Assembly: GCA_021155915.1 (NCBI GenBank)
Contig: JAJNBE010000008.1
Coordinates: 31,194 to 95,193, forward strand
Reading direction: 5' to 3'
Length of the DNA stretch: 64,000 bases
From: Solimicrobium sp.
GTDB lineage: Bacteria > Pseudomonadota > Gammaproteobacteria > Burkholderiales > Burkholderiaceae_D
Part shown: piece by piece, positions 1 through 10,185 of the stretch
Layout of the letters: every line of letters starts with the position of its first letter
Position numbering within the stretch: the stretch's first letter is position 1
Translations under genes and position numbers: made by a program
Notes under the pieces: model-generated
What the model was told of the DNA's origin: nothing
What the model saw: the letters and a program-made list of their open reading frames with translations, nothing else
Databases searched by the model: none

Positions 1-339
1 TTCCACGCCGTCTGACAAGGACAGAGGAGGCGACATAGCGAGCTATAGTAATCGATAAACGACGAAGACCAAGCAACTAAGGTAAACATTAGGGAGTGTA
101 ATTGGCTTCACAGCGTTGCATGGAATTCGCGATCTTATTTTAGCCCAGCTTGTTGTATTCATCGCCTTGCCCCAAAGTTGCAGCGGTCTAAGTGAAAATC
201 TGGAATAAAACACTTCATTTATTCTTTTATTAATTGAGGAGGAACCAATTATGGGAAACTTCTCAATAATGCGAAGTACTCGATGCAACTGGAGGGGTGA
301 GAAGAGGCATTAATGGATAAAATTTTTAGCATTTACCAC

Positions 340-376
340 GCATAAAAAAACGACTGCAAGCAGTCGTTTTTTTATG
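340..376. terminator. bidirectional intrinsic terminator
   Basis: Perfect palindrome gcataaaaaaacgactgc-aa-gcagtcgttttttttatgc-type hairpin with flanking A and T runs, just beyond the 3' end of the helicase gene. Confidence 0.85.
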
Positions 377-389
377 CAATTAATTCAGC

Positions 390-1823
390 TCATCGATCGC
401 TAAACGAGCGACGTGTTCCTTCCGAAGAGCGATTGCCGTTATTAAAACCACCCCCATCACGCGCAGGTGCAGCAGGTTTGCTGAAAGTGCGTTGCGCTGG
501 TTTGTTATTGCTAGCGTAGCCGCTACCTCCGCCCCCTCGGCTGTTTGAGCGGCCATCCCCCGGCTTCCAGCCACCTGGTCGGGTAGAAGAGCGTGCTGCA
601 GCTGCACTACGTTTGGCTTCAAAACCCACTACTACCTCAACGGGAATTAATTGTTTAGTGAAACGTTCAATGCGCTTTACGTTGATATTTTCTGCATGAT
701 TGACTAAAGAAATCGCAACCCCATTTCGGCCGGCACGACCAGTGCGGCCAATGCGGTGCACGTAATCTTCTGGAAACTTGGGTAGGTCATAGTTGAACAC
801 ATGCGTTATGGCAGGAACGTCAATGCCCCGCGCTGCAACGTCGGTCGCTACTAATACCCGTACCTGACCGCGGCGCAAACCATCTAAAGTGCGATTACGC
901 GCCCCTTGATGCATATCACCGTGCAAGGCAGCAGCGGCGAAACCGGCAATATTCAAACGGTCAGCAATCGTGTCTGCATCGCGTTTTGTCGCGGTAAAAA
1001 TCACAGCTTGATCTAAGGTATCATCTTTTAGTAAATGGTCGAGTAGGCGATTTTTGTGCGACAAATCGTCAACAAAATGGACGCGTTGCGTAATGTTTTC
1101 ATGCTTTACACTTGAACCGGCAATCTGAATAACCATGGGATCGGTGGTAATGCGTCGTGCCATATTACCAACTACACCGTCCAGTGTTGCTGAGAACAAC
1201 ATGGTTTGGCGTGTACCGGGTGTGGCCGCAACGATTTTTTCGATATCATCAATAAAACCCATATCTAGCATACGGTCTGCTTCATCCAGAACTAAAATCT
1301 CCAATTCAGAAAAATTAATTTTTCCCGATTCCATGTGATCAATTAATCGGCCTGGTGTGGCAACTAAAATTTCTGGATTTTTTGACAAAAGTTGCATCTG
1401 TTTTGGGTAAGGCATACCGCCCAAAATGGAAACTGCACGAATCCGACGCATAAATGAACCGTATTTGTCGGCAGCAGTGGTGACTTGTAAAGCCAATTCA
1501 CGAGTTGGAGTGAGTACCAACATTTTCGGTTTTGCCGCTTGAAAACGTGGGCGATCGCCACGTGAACGAGCTGCCTGCCGTTCTTGGTTGGAAGTCTTTG
1601 TAAAGGGTGTTGCGTCATATTGCGAGTCGCTAGCAAATTTATGCAGAGCGGGCAGCATAAAAGCGGCGGTTTTTCCCGAACCCGTCTGGGAAGAGACTAA
1701 TAGATCGCGACCCGCAATGGCGGCAGGAACAGCTTGTTGCTGTACCGTTGTCGGCTCAGTGTAACCCGCCTCGGTCAAGGCTTGTAATAGGGATGAATGT
1801 AGACCAATTTTTTCGAATGTCAT
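390..1823 (-). CDS. DEAD-box ATP-dependent RNA helicase (RhlE-like)
   Basis: MTFEKIGLHSSLLQALTEAGYTEPTTVQQQAVPAAIAGRDLLVSSQTGSGKTAAF, DEAD, SAT, HRIGRTGRAGR motifs; Gly/Arg/Ser-rich tail. Start placed at internal ATG (1821-1823) rather than the longest ORF start. Confidence 0.95.
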   Translation of the reverse strand: MTFEKIGLHSSLLQALTEAGYTEPTTVQQQAVPAAIAGRDLLVSSQTGSGKTAAFMLPALHKFASDSQYDATPFTKTSNQERQAARSRGDRPRFQAAKPKMLVLTPTRELALQVTTAADKYGSFMRRIRAVSILGGMPYPKQMQLLSKNPEILVATPGRLIDHMESGKINFSELEILVLDEADRMLDMGFIDDIEKIVAATPGTRQTMLFSATLDGVVGNMARRITTDPMVIQIAGSSVKHENITQRVHFVDDLSHKNRLLDHLLKDDTLDQAVIFTATKRDADTIADRLNIAGFAAAALHGDMHQGARNRTLDGLRRGQVRVLVATDVAARGIDVPAITHVFNYDLPKFPEDYVHRIGRTGRAGRNGVAISLVNHAENINVKRIERFTKQLIPVEVVVGFEAKRSAAAARSSTRPGGWKPGDGRSNSRGGGGSGYASNNKPAQRTFSKPAAPARDGGGFNNGNRSSEGTRRSFSDR

Positions 1824-2295
1824 GCTGTACTTTCCGTAAGTTCGTTCTTTAAATGCGTTGCGTAAATGGAATACGTAATGTGCGTACTCGGCGTAATGCG
1901 CAGCATCAACCAACCAAACGAAATAGTTAAAGATAAGACGATTCAATACGTAGACACGTCGACTCACATCGACTCGCAATAGCGCGTCGATCAGAGGAAT
2001 TGAGTGAATATCTTTAACAAAGAAATTTCGGCACAAAAAGCTTTGCGCCAGGACGAGGTCTAAAGTAACGGCTAGACACACAAGGGGCGGGAGGCTTTTT
2101 ACTACGTAACTTAATTTAGCAAATGCTGTTCAACAGTCTTTAATAAATTGTTACGTAAGAGGTTCGCGATGCTACTTCAATGTTGCCGCTGCTATCACAT
2201 TGCAGCGAACATTGAAATATACAGTAGTTTTAACGAAAATGCACGAGATATTTATTGTGATGACTCAATAATCTTGGATGAATGTTCCGCCAAAA

Positions 2296-3075
2296 TTATT
2301 CTACGCTAACCGCCACATGCGAAAACCCGCCATCAACGTAGATAATCTCACCCGTAATACCGCCGGACATCGGAGACAGCAAGAAAGCGGCGGTGTTACC
2401 GACATCCTGAATAGTCACATTACGACGCAACGGTGCCATTTGTGCTGCCAGCCCGAGTAATTTACCGAAATCTTTAATGCCTGAGGCGGCTAACGTTTTG
2501 ATCGGTCCGGCTGAAATTGCATTGACACGTATGCCATCTTTCCCCATTGCTTCGGCCAAGTAACGCACACTGGCTTCCAGAGATGCTTTAGCCAAACCCA
2601 TAGTATTGTAATTAGGAACGGCGCGCATGGCACCGAGATACGTTAAGGTAATCAGAGCAGCCTCCGTACTTAACATTGGTTTTGCCGCTTTGGCTAATGC
2701 GGGAAAACTGTAGGCGGAAATGTCATGGGCAATTCTGAATGCTTCGCGTGATAAACCTTCTAAAAAATCCCCTGCGATTGCTTCACGAGGCGCGAAGCCG
2801 ATCGAATGTACTAGACCATCCAACTTATCCCATGATTTGTTTAAATCAGAAAAAACTGCGTTGATCTGCTCATCGCTTCCGACGTCACAATCAAAAATTA
2901 GCTTGCTGTCAAATTCAGCGGCAAAATCGGCGGTACGTGCCTTGAAACGCTCGCCAACATAGGTGAATGCGAGTTCAGCACCTTCGCGTTTGCATGCTTG
3001 CGCGATGCCGTATGCGATCGAGCGATTTGACAATAAACCAGTGATGAGGATCTTTTTACCTTGCAAAAATGCCAT
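2296..3075 (-). CDS. fabI: enoyl-[acyl-carrier-protein] reductase (NADH)
   Basis: [26 protein letters not shown]..., [13 protein letters not shown], typical FabI length (259 aa). Confidence 0.97.
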   Translation of the reverse strand: MAFLQGKKILITGLLSNRSIAYGIAQACKREGAELAFTYVGERFKARTADFAAEFDSKLIFDCDVGSDEQINAVFSDLNKSWDKLDGLVHSIGFAPREAIAGDFLEGLSREAFRIAHDISAYSFPALAKAAKPMLSTEAALITLTYLGAMRAVPNYNTMGLAKASLEASVRYLAEAMGKDGIRVNAISAGPIKTLAASGIKDFGKLLGLAAQMAPLRRNVTIQDVGNTAAFLLSPMSGGITGEIIYVDGGFSHVAVSVE

Positions 3076-3507
3076 GAGTGACTCCCGTTGCGTGTGTGTT
3101 GTTGGGTAATTCGAAAAAGAATGAGATTGTAGGTCCTTGTCATGCCTTCGGCAATCGTTTGTCGTTCCGGCTATTTGGTCAGGGGACTGATTGTTTAAGC
3201 TGAACAGTATAGACAGCGCGAGGACGGGATGCTGGCAAATTAATATTATCCTAGAGGTTTCTGTTGACCGCTGCGTGGCTTCGATAACAGATTGGTTTCA
3301 TCGGGGATTTCGCAGGCCCGGTGGTACGTTTTTCCGGCTCCCTGGCCGCGTTGCTCCTCCTTGCAACATACAGGTTGCCCCGTCGTCGCGGTGCAGCATG
3401 GATTTCAGAATGCATGCATTATGCCAGCGGAACGGATTTTCCCTAGAAGAAAAGTTTCTTGAGCACCAGTAAAATTAGGCGGCCAGGAAGCCGGAAAACG
3501 CACACTG

Positions 3508-3550
3508 GAGCCTGTGGCGAGCCTGTGGCGAGCCTGTTGCGAGCCCGTCC
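3508..3550. repeat. 11-bp tandem repeat, about 4 copies (gagcctgtggc)
   Basis: gagcctgtggc gagcctgtggc gagcctgttgc gagcccgtcc read directly. Confidence 0.8.
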
Positions 3551-3577
3551 AACAGAGGAATCTAGGATTATGAAATA

Positions 3578-6007
3578 CTAGCCCAAACCTTTTTCGAAAA
3601 TGCGCTGCGCTAGGAGTGGCTGGGGCTGAACCAGAACATTTCCTACAGTAGTTCTCTCCTCAGAGTCACTCGGCCGTATCACTTCTTTTAGTGCAGACCA
3701 CCCCGCTTCGGATTTGAGTCGTAAATTAAACAAAAAAAGCCCCTCTTCTACTGTAAATTTTTTTATTGCAAAAGCGGATACGCTGTATAGCTGGGTAAAA
3801 AATCGATATTCAGAATACGTTAATGTGAGGCATTGCTCTACTCCTAATAACTTACCGAGATTCAACCTACTACGGCGTTGTATCTCCCCTTTTCGTAATA
3901 TGCCTGAGGGCATGAATCGGTGAGTGATACGTTCTATCTCATCTTCGCTCAATGTCGAAGCACGTTCAATCGGTACAAAACAAAAATTAATTAGTTCTGA
4001 CAAATCGGGGTCAGATAGGTTTCTTTTCGCTTGATCGGGCATAGCGTTAATCGTATCTTTTGTTAGTGAACCATCCAACCGATATTTTTCCAGCACGTCA
4101 AATTGACGCCATGAAGCATTAGTTTTTGTCAAGGTATCTTCTAAAGCTAATCTTGCCGAGACCGCGTCTATTAATGTCATTTTTCCCTCAACTATTTTTT
4201 GAATAGTCAATGGACCCATTACCTCTATGCCATATACCAAAAACTCCAACCCCAATAGATCACAAGCGAGATGTTCGGGTTTTCTATACTGGGGATATTT
4301 CATAAATATTTCTTTTGGGGTAAGTCCCTTTATCCCAATCCGAAATGCCTCAGCGTTAACATCCCAGTATCGCAAATTTTGCTTATCCTTCACGTATTTT
4401 CGACACTCACTCATCAGATGCGCTGTTTGCACCCTATCTAGTATTAACTTCTCCAAATAAAAAGACTGGTATCGTTGTCTATAGTACTTGTTCGTTGAGG
4501 ACAAGCTTATTTGATCTTCGGTAGATAACATTCCATTTATATTTTTACGTAACTCCGGAAGAAACCCCGGAAGAAAAAGTTGGGATTCAGATGCGTTGAC
4601 CGCTGTTGAGGTAATTGTCTTGGAGGTATTTAATGAGGGGCATACCCGCTTCAGAAAACAGATTTCAAAAAAATACGGCGCATGCTTTACATAGAAATTG
4701 AAGACACATTTCTCTTCATTGGAACGAAAGACAGAATCGCTTTCGATCAGGCATAAGAGCTGAATCATGAAACCACGGTTTTTATTTATAAATATTTTTG
4801 GGTTATTTAATGAGATTACATGGTTGATTAACCATTTTGCGACATCAGAGGAGGGAATCAGTAGTCTTTCGGGATATTTTTTTCTGAAGACCAAGTTTTG
4901 AGCACGCGTAAACTTTGCCAATTGGAAATTTATAGGTGATCGATTTGCTCTGGCTATTACAAGGGGAAATACGACCTCGCTTGCCCACGCTTTCACCTCC
5001 ATTTCGGTTTCGTCCTTATACTTGCCACTCTGCTCAGTATAAATAGCAAGTAAATCTAAGAGGTCATCTAGATTGAATTGATCAATACCCTTAGCGTTCA
5101 GCAAATCAATTGTTAACGCCACCATAATAGAAGCCGAAGCCTCGTAAGTGACGTGTTTATAAGGTTTTGGAAGCGCCAAAAAAATATCAGAGGGGCGATT
5201 ATAGCGACCAAAAACATCATCAATTAGCGTTACGAAGGTGCTAAGGTTATCCGGAGTAAAATTATCACTAACTATAATTTTTTTGCAATTCTCGAAATTG
5301 CTGATGGCGAGATTATCCGCTTTTTTAACAATGTGAATATGCGAGAGTAAATATTCCCAGTCTAAATCGAGTAAAGACTTAAGCTCAAAATTCGGCTTAG
5401 CCATAAATTGATCCTGAAGACGCAGATCTAACCCGGTTTGGCCTTCCTTACATAATAAAAATAGTTCTCTTCGGTTGAGAAGTTTCAACTCGTCGTTGTA
5501 TAAAACACCTTCTTGTTTTAAATAAAGGCAACCATCATTGATCAGTAGCTGAGTCTGACGGGGAGCTCCCCAATGGGATAACGCAACGATAGCTATTATC
5601 GATTCGGGATCCTTATTCTTACAATGGGCTCCTTTAGTAAATATACTTAGAATAATTTCTTTTTTGTCTCCAAATCCTTGAAGAATGCTTAAGATTTTTG
5701 TTGTACCTTCTTCGTTTAAAGCAAATAGCCAGTCAACTTTTACTATGTCTGGTGTAAATCCAAGCTCGTTCAATGTTTGAATAATATCGGTCGCAATTTC
5801 TTTTGTATTTAGCCCGTGATGCTCAGATAATAACTTCCTTTTCAATATGACGTGCATACTAGAAAATCCAAGAATCTTAAGGCTGGCAAACATGTTTTTA
5901 ATTATTTTCACATCGATACTACCCCCTAGACCCATTTCTGATTTGGCAGAAATAGGCGCTAGTTGTTTTAAGCGATTTAATGAAGAGAAAAGAGAACAGG
6001 ATTCCAT
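3578..6007 (-). CDS. hypothetical 809 aa protein with an F-box-like segment; putative effector
   Basis: Intact long ORF; segment LPGFLPELRKNINGMLSTEDQISLSSTNKYYRQRYQSFYLEKL resembles the F-box pattern; no other family recognised. Confidence 0.75.
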   Translation of the reverse strand: MESCSLFSSLNRLKQLAPISAKSEMGLGGSIDVKIIKNMFASLKILGFSSMHVILKRKLLSEHHGLNTKEIATDIIQTLNELGFTPDIVKVDWLFALNEEGTTKILSILQGFGDKKEIILSIFTKGAHCKNKDPESIIAIVALSHWGAPRQTQLLINDGCLYLKQEGVLYNDELKLLNRRELFLLCKEGQTGLDLRLQDQFMAKPNFELKSLLDLDWEYLLSHIHIVKKADNLAISNFENCKKIIVSDNFTPDNLSTFVTLIDDVFGRYNRPSDIFLALPKPYKHVTYEASASIMVALTIDLLNAKGIDQFNLDDLLDLLAIYTEQSGKYKDETEMEVKAWASEVVFPLVIARANRSPINFQLAKFTRAQNLVFRKKYPERLLIPSSDVAKWLINHVISLNNPKIFINKNRGFMIQLLCLIESDSVFRSNEEKCVFNFYVKHAPYFFEICFLKRVCPSLNTSKTITSTAVNASESQLFLPGFLPELRKNINGMLSTEDQISLSSTNKYYRQRYQSFYLEKLILDRVQTAHLMSECRKYVKDKQNLRYWDVNAEAFRIGIKGLTPKEIFMKYPQYRKPEHLACDLLGLEFLVYGIEVMGPLTIQKIVEGKMTLIDAVSARLALEDTLTKTNASWRQFDVLEKYRLDGSLTKDTINAMPDQAKRNLSDPDLSELINFCFVPIERASTLSEDEIERITHRFMPSGILRKGEIQRRSRLNLGKLLGVEQCLTLTYSEYRFFTQLYSVSAFAIKKFTVEEGLFLFNLRLKSEAGWSALKEVIRPSDSEERTTVGNVLVQPQPLLAQRIFEKGLG

Positions 6008-6789
6008 GATATTTTTTAGTTATTATGTAGGTGACGGCAACATATTCGTCCTTGCCGTTCCCCAGGGCTTTTGGGTGCAATCCACTAGAGTAAAATCTAA
6101 GATGGCTGCCAACCTTTTTTTACAATCCGAAAAAAAATAGATAACAATGTCTGTCGGGACCCGGACCCACGATGGATGGTGAAGTTATGTTTAAATTTTG
6201 ATGGGATAGCCGTGAAAAGCAAGGCCCTGGAATCGACCAGCCGCGGAGTGTATCACGCCTGTAAACGGACACGCTATTCTCGATTCCACAGTAGATGACC
6301 GTATCATTTGTTAAAATTTTACTTTTATCCCTTACTATTCGAACCCTTACTATTTCGAAGCGCAAAGTGAGTGATAGTAAGTGTTCCTTATTCCACAGAA
6401 ACCTGTTTATACAGGGGGTATAGCAAATGAACCAGCGAATCAAAAATTACGTGTTCGCTGTTGAAAAAATTTTGTGCGCTGCTGATGTAAGAAGATCCGG
6501 GTTCATCACCGGTCCTAATTGCTGGCAGGGGCTTAAAGGCAAGAAATGTTAACTTTTACGGGGCCGCCTGTGACCCTAGATGGTGAAGTCTCCAACTTGG
6601 CTTTACTTAACTTGCGGCAATAAAAGTTAACCTTCATCTATGTCAAGAAGGTTGGGCTGATAAAAAGCTGGCCTGTCTTATGAAATGACCAGGAATGTTG
6701 AGCCTGCATTTCCTCGTGAAGTAGCTGAGGTATAAGGTATTTTTGTTCGAGCTAACGCTTATTAAAAAAATGGTTGTGGAGAAATTTAT

Positions 6790-7440
6790 ATGGATTTAAG
6801 AGAACACGGTGAAGGGCCCGGTAAGAAATTTGTGGGAATTACTCTTGTCCTTTTGGCTCACACCCTGCTTATTTATGCTTTTCTAAATGGCCTGGGTAAG
6901 CAAACTACTCTTGCTATAAAAGGATTGTTATTAGAAACGACAATAATTAAAGAGATAAGATCACCTGCCTCACCTGAGAAAATTACCCCGAAAAAAACTC
7001 CAGTCTCTTTACTCGCAGTGCCAGCACGGCATGCCGTTTCGCCAGAGGTCATACAAACATTAATCGAAATGCCGACATCGCCACCGGAGACACATGCAGA
7101 GATAACTCGAGAACTTCAGGTTGGAGGCGCAGCAATGACTGGGTCCGCAAAAGATTCATCGGTTGTTGACGCCGTTGTCGATTTCTCAAGCTGTAATAAG
7201 CCCACTTATCCAATCAATTCGTTACGTAATGAAGAACAGGGAACAGTTCGACTGCAATTCCTGATCGATTTAAATGGCCAGGTCGCCGATTCGAAAATTG
7301 TGAACTCGTCTGGCTTCAGGGCATTGGATGCTGCGGCAAAAAAAGCGTTGAGTCTTTGCAGGTTCGAACCCGGTACGATTGATGGGAGACCGCAGCAATC
7401 GTGGACTGTAGTTAGTTATGTGTGGAAACTGCCGGACTGA
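6790..7440 (+). CDS. TonB family protein (energy transducer, TonB C-terminal domain)
   Basis: N-terminal TM anchor plus C-terminal CNKPTYPINSLRNEEQGTVRLQFLIDLNGQVADSKIVNSSGFRALDAAAKKALSLCRFEPG, typical TonB_C. Confidence 0.9.
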   Translation: MDLREHGEGPGKKFVGITLVLLAHTLLIYAFLNGLGKQTTLAIKGLLLETTIIKEIRSPASPEKITPKKTPVSLLAVPARHAVSPEVIQTLIEMPTSPPETHAEITRELQVGGAAMTGSAKDSSVVDAVVDFSSCNKPTYPINSLRNEEQGTVRLQFLIDLNGQVADSKIVNSSGFRALDAAAKKALSLCRFEPGTIDGRPQQSWTVVSYVWKLPD

Positions 7441-7743
7441 GGATATCGCGTCCATTTATTGAGGTTGGCTAGTCGGGGCATCCAAAATGTTGTGCTTCTA
7501 CGTAGGAACTTTATATATTTCCATTGCTGCGCTCAGTCCACATATCTTTGGATTGCTCGCTAGAGCTCTGCGACGGTCGCTGAGAGGGAATAGCCTACTA
7601 TTGCGGGGATATACTATGTAGACAATATGTGACATAGACAAAGAGTCGCTCAGTGTACTGGGATAACGCCGCGGTGCATGTATATAAAGAATAGAAATGA
7701 TTCATTATCTTGATATAATTTTCAATTTTTATCGGGAGAAGTG

Positions 7744-8673
7744 ATGGATTGCTTTAAAGCTATGACTGATAAGACCAGTAATGGTTTCGCTACTGGTGAA
7801 CAGCAACAGCTCAATAGTGTGGGCAAAAGCCGACGTTGCTGCCCTGCGCCAGACGCTCGCATGTTGAAGAAGTTTACAACTGGCACCGCAATCTTCATAT
7901 TCGGAATGGCAACCGTTTCCTGCCTAGCCTCTTTACTAATCAAGACAGATTGTAGCCTTTTGAATATTACCGACGCCAATAATACTGAGTGTAAGTTTAT
8001 CATCGATACAGGCTCTAATAATACGGAAAGCTATATTTGTAATTTTAAACCCGTCCTCATTCATACTTTAACTGCCGGGCCAGTGGCATACATGGTGGGC
8101 ATTATGGTTTTGGCCATCGGTTATGCATATTATTATTTGGACGGTCGGAAGGTGAAATTTTTTGATATTGATAGCGAGCCATTATCTACAAGAAATAATG
8201 TGTCTATTGACAACCCCAATAGTTACCGAACTCTTGATGGTGAGATTACCAGAGGGGACAGCATTTTTATGAGCAAGGACAGCAAAGAAAGTATTAAGAG
8301 TGAACGGGGTATTCTCAGAAGTGGAGAAAGGAATTTTAATGAGAGTACGAGCAGTGTCGTGAGCGAAAATAATGTTCTCAGGAACCGTAAGCCGGGCATT
8401 GAAATTGCTAACGCGGCTAATGTCGCGAAAACGGTTGAAGAAAAACATCCAAAACTTTATCTGGAAGGGTACGTAGAAGCATACAATGTAAAGTTCACTG
8501 AAACCTACAGCGAACGATACAATACCGCGTTGGTAACAATGTCCAAGCCCGACGCCGAGACGTATGCAAGAACGTATGCAACAAATGAAGCAACAAAATT
8601 CGCAGAAAATGCAGCAAAAGAGACTGTAGAAGCTTTTGAGGAAAACGCCTACAGATATGGTAGTGGTGATTAA
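7744..8673 (+). CDS. hypothetical membrane protein, two predicted TM segments, Tyr/Ala/Glu-rich C-terminus
   Basis: ORF preceded by gggag RBS; hydrophobic segments GTAIFIFGMATVSCLASLLI and PVAYMVGIMVLAIGYAYYYL; repetitive EAY/ETY/ERY C-terminal part. Confidence 0.65.
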   Translation: MDCFKAMTDKTSNGFATGEQQQLNSVGKSRRCCPAPDARMLKKFTTGTAIFIFGMATVSCLASLLIKTDCSLLNITDANNTECKFIIDTGSNNTESYICNFKPVLIHTLTAGPVAYMVGIMVLAIGYAYYYLDGRKVKFFDIDSEPLSTRNNVSIDNPNSYRTLDGEITRGDSIFMSKDSKESIKSERGILRSGERNFNESTSSVVSENNVLRNRKPGIEIANAANVAKTVEEKHPKLYLEGYVEAYNVKFTETYSERYNTALVTMSKPDAETYARTYATNEATKFAENAAKETVEAFEENAYRYGSGD

Positions 8674-9046
8674 ATTCGTATACTCATGCGCTGCGCTCTT
8701 AGCTCGGTTAGTAATTTGAAATCTAGCTAGGTTTTTCGCCCTCTCTCCAGAGGAGAGGGTTCGTGAATCAGCAAGTTGTGTTAATAACTTAAGGTTGCGT
8801 TATCGAAAAAAATAAATAGTTCACAACTCATGTTTGACACATTGCAATTTCCTTTTCAGTAACTCTCTTGTGAAAACACGGGAGAGGTAGAAGCTTCTAA
8901 CTACTGGGGTTCCGGAGTAAGAAACATCGTCCGGCTATTCTCAGACTTACTACCCCCAGAAAGTAGTAATAACGCCGCGTAAAGGTGCCTTTCTGCCTGC
9001 AGGATGATCATGGAACGAGAACCTCGTAAATGTACGGTGAGATACA

Positions 9047-9382
9047 TTACCTAGGCTTCGTTGCTATTTGAGGGTGTAAATAATTTTGGCTTAGCGTCAT
9101 TACTGAACTGAGGAATCGTGGGGTAACGGATATCTTTATTGCTTGTATGGATGGGTTAAAAGGCTTTCCTGAAGCCCGGCGCTGCTTCATAAGCCATTTC
9201 ACCAACCACAAAGATATAAAAACCGACGACCTGATATCACTCAGACTAAGATAAGTTTTTGACGCTTGCGCTTGTTGATTACCCCGGGAAAAGCGAATTA
9301 AAAATCGGTTCAGAAGTTTCTTGCCACAATCAAAATGTTCGACGGCATGCTGCCGCGCCAGTTTTTCGATGCGCAACGTCAT
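9047..9382 (-). pseudogene. GNAT acetyltransferase toxin (TacT-like), frameshifted and truncated
   Basis: [49 protein letters not shown] matches TacT-type N-termini; then [24 protein letters not shown] is found in a different frame. Confidence 0.75.
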
Positions 9383-9656
9383 GCGGAGACAAATCTAATT
9401 CAAATATATTGGCTTCTTGGAATAAACGCTGAGTAAGTGGCAAAATTCTAACGGGTGCATCGAGCGCCGCCATGAATTCCGTCCAACGTTCATTATTTAA
9501 ACCAAAATGCCGTCGTTAATACTTCCGTTGCATAAGCTAAAGCGGCTTCTTCCACAAAGTCGCTTACTGATCTGTTCGCTGCCAGCGAAGCGACATAGAT
9601 AGTCTGCTTAGCTTCAGGCGTTAAGCGTAGGCCTGTCCCGACAACTGCATCGCATC
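9383..9656 (-). pseudogene. DUF1778 (TacA-like) antitoxin remnant
   Basis: Reverse strand reads GLRLTPEAKQTIYVASLAANRSVSDFVEEAALAYATEVLTTAFWFK* then, in another frame, LNNERWTEFMAALDAPVRILPLTQRLFQEANIFELD. Confidence 0.7.
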
Positions 9657-10185
9657 CTAATATGAATTATTTTGTTCTCTTCCAAATTATTTAACTCAAA
9701 GGGAGAGGTATCACTCAACGAGAGTGGCCTAATTCGCTTCACGGAAAGTTGGCGGTTAGGGAACAAGCAGGACAACACCATCACTCGAAGTTCTACGTAT
9801 CTGTCAAGGTTTTCCCGGATTGCTGCTGTACGTGAAGTTGATTACAGTGTTCTCTGATTGGATTGCCATCAGCCGTTTCCTCGCAAAAGTTACGCAAGAC
9901 TGACGCTTTTCTTTGATACGCGAAGCGACATCATAAAAATGGTTCAACATTTACACTCAGGAGAATAAGCATGCACCATATCAACTCTAAAGATAATACC
10001 GCTGGCCCGCGATCAAAAGATCGAAATGATAACTGGCAAAAACAATCTTATTCAAATATGGAAACCATAAAAATAATGTTGAGCAATGTAATTTCTATGG
10101 AACATTTCAACTAAAGCCAGGGAGACCTACCGTTCTACTTACACTCCTGCTACTAAGCTGTGTTTGCGTAGAAGGAGTTGGGGCG

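Noticed and set aside
43-288. 81 aa minus-strand ORF
   Set aside because: No recognisable family, no clear RBS, composition not convincingly coding
3180-3480. 93 aa plus-strand ORF upstream of fabI (3191-3472)
   Set aside because: Translation resembles non-coding GC-richer intergenic sequence; no family
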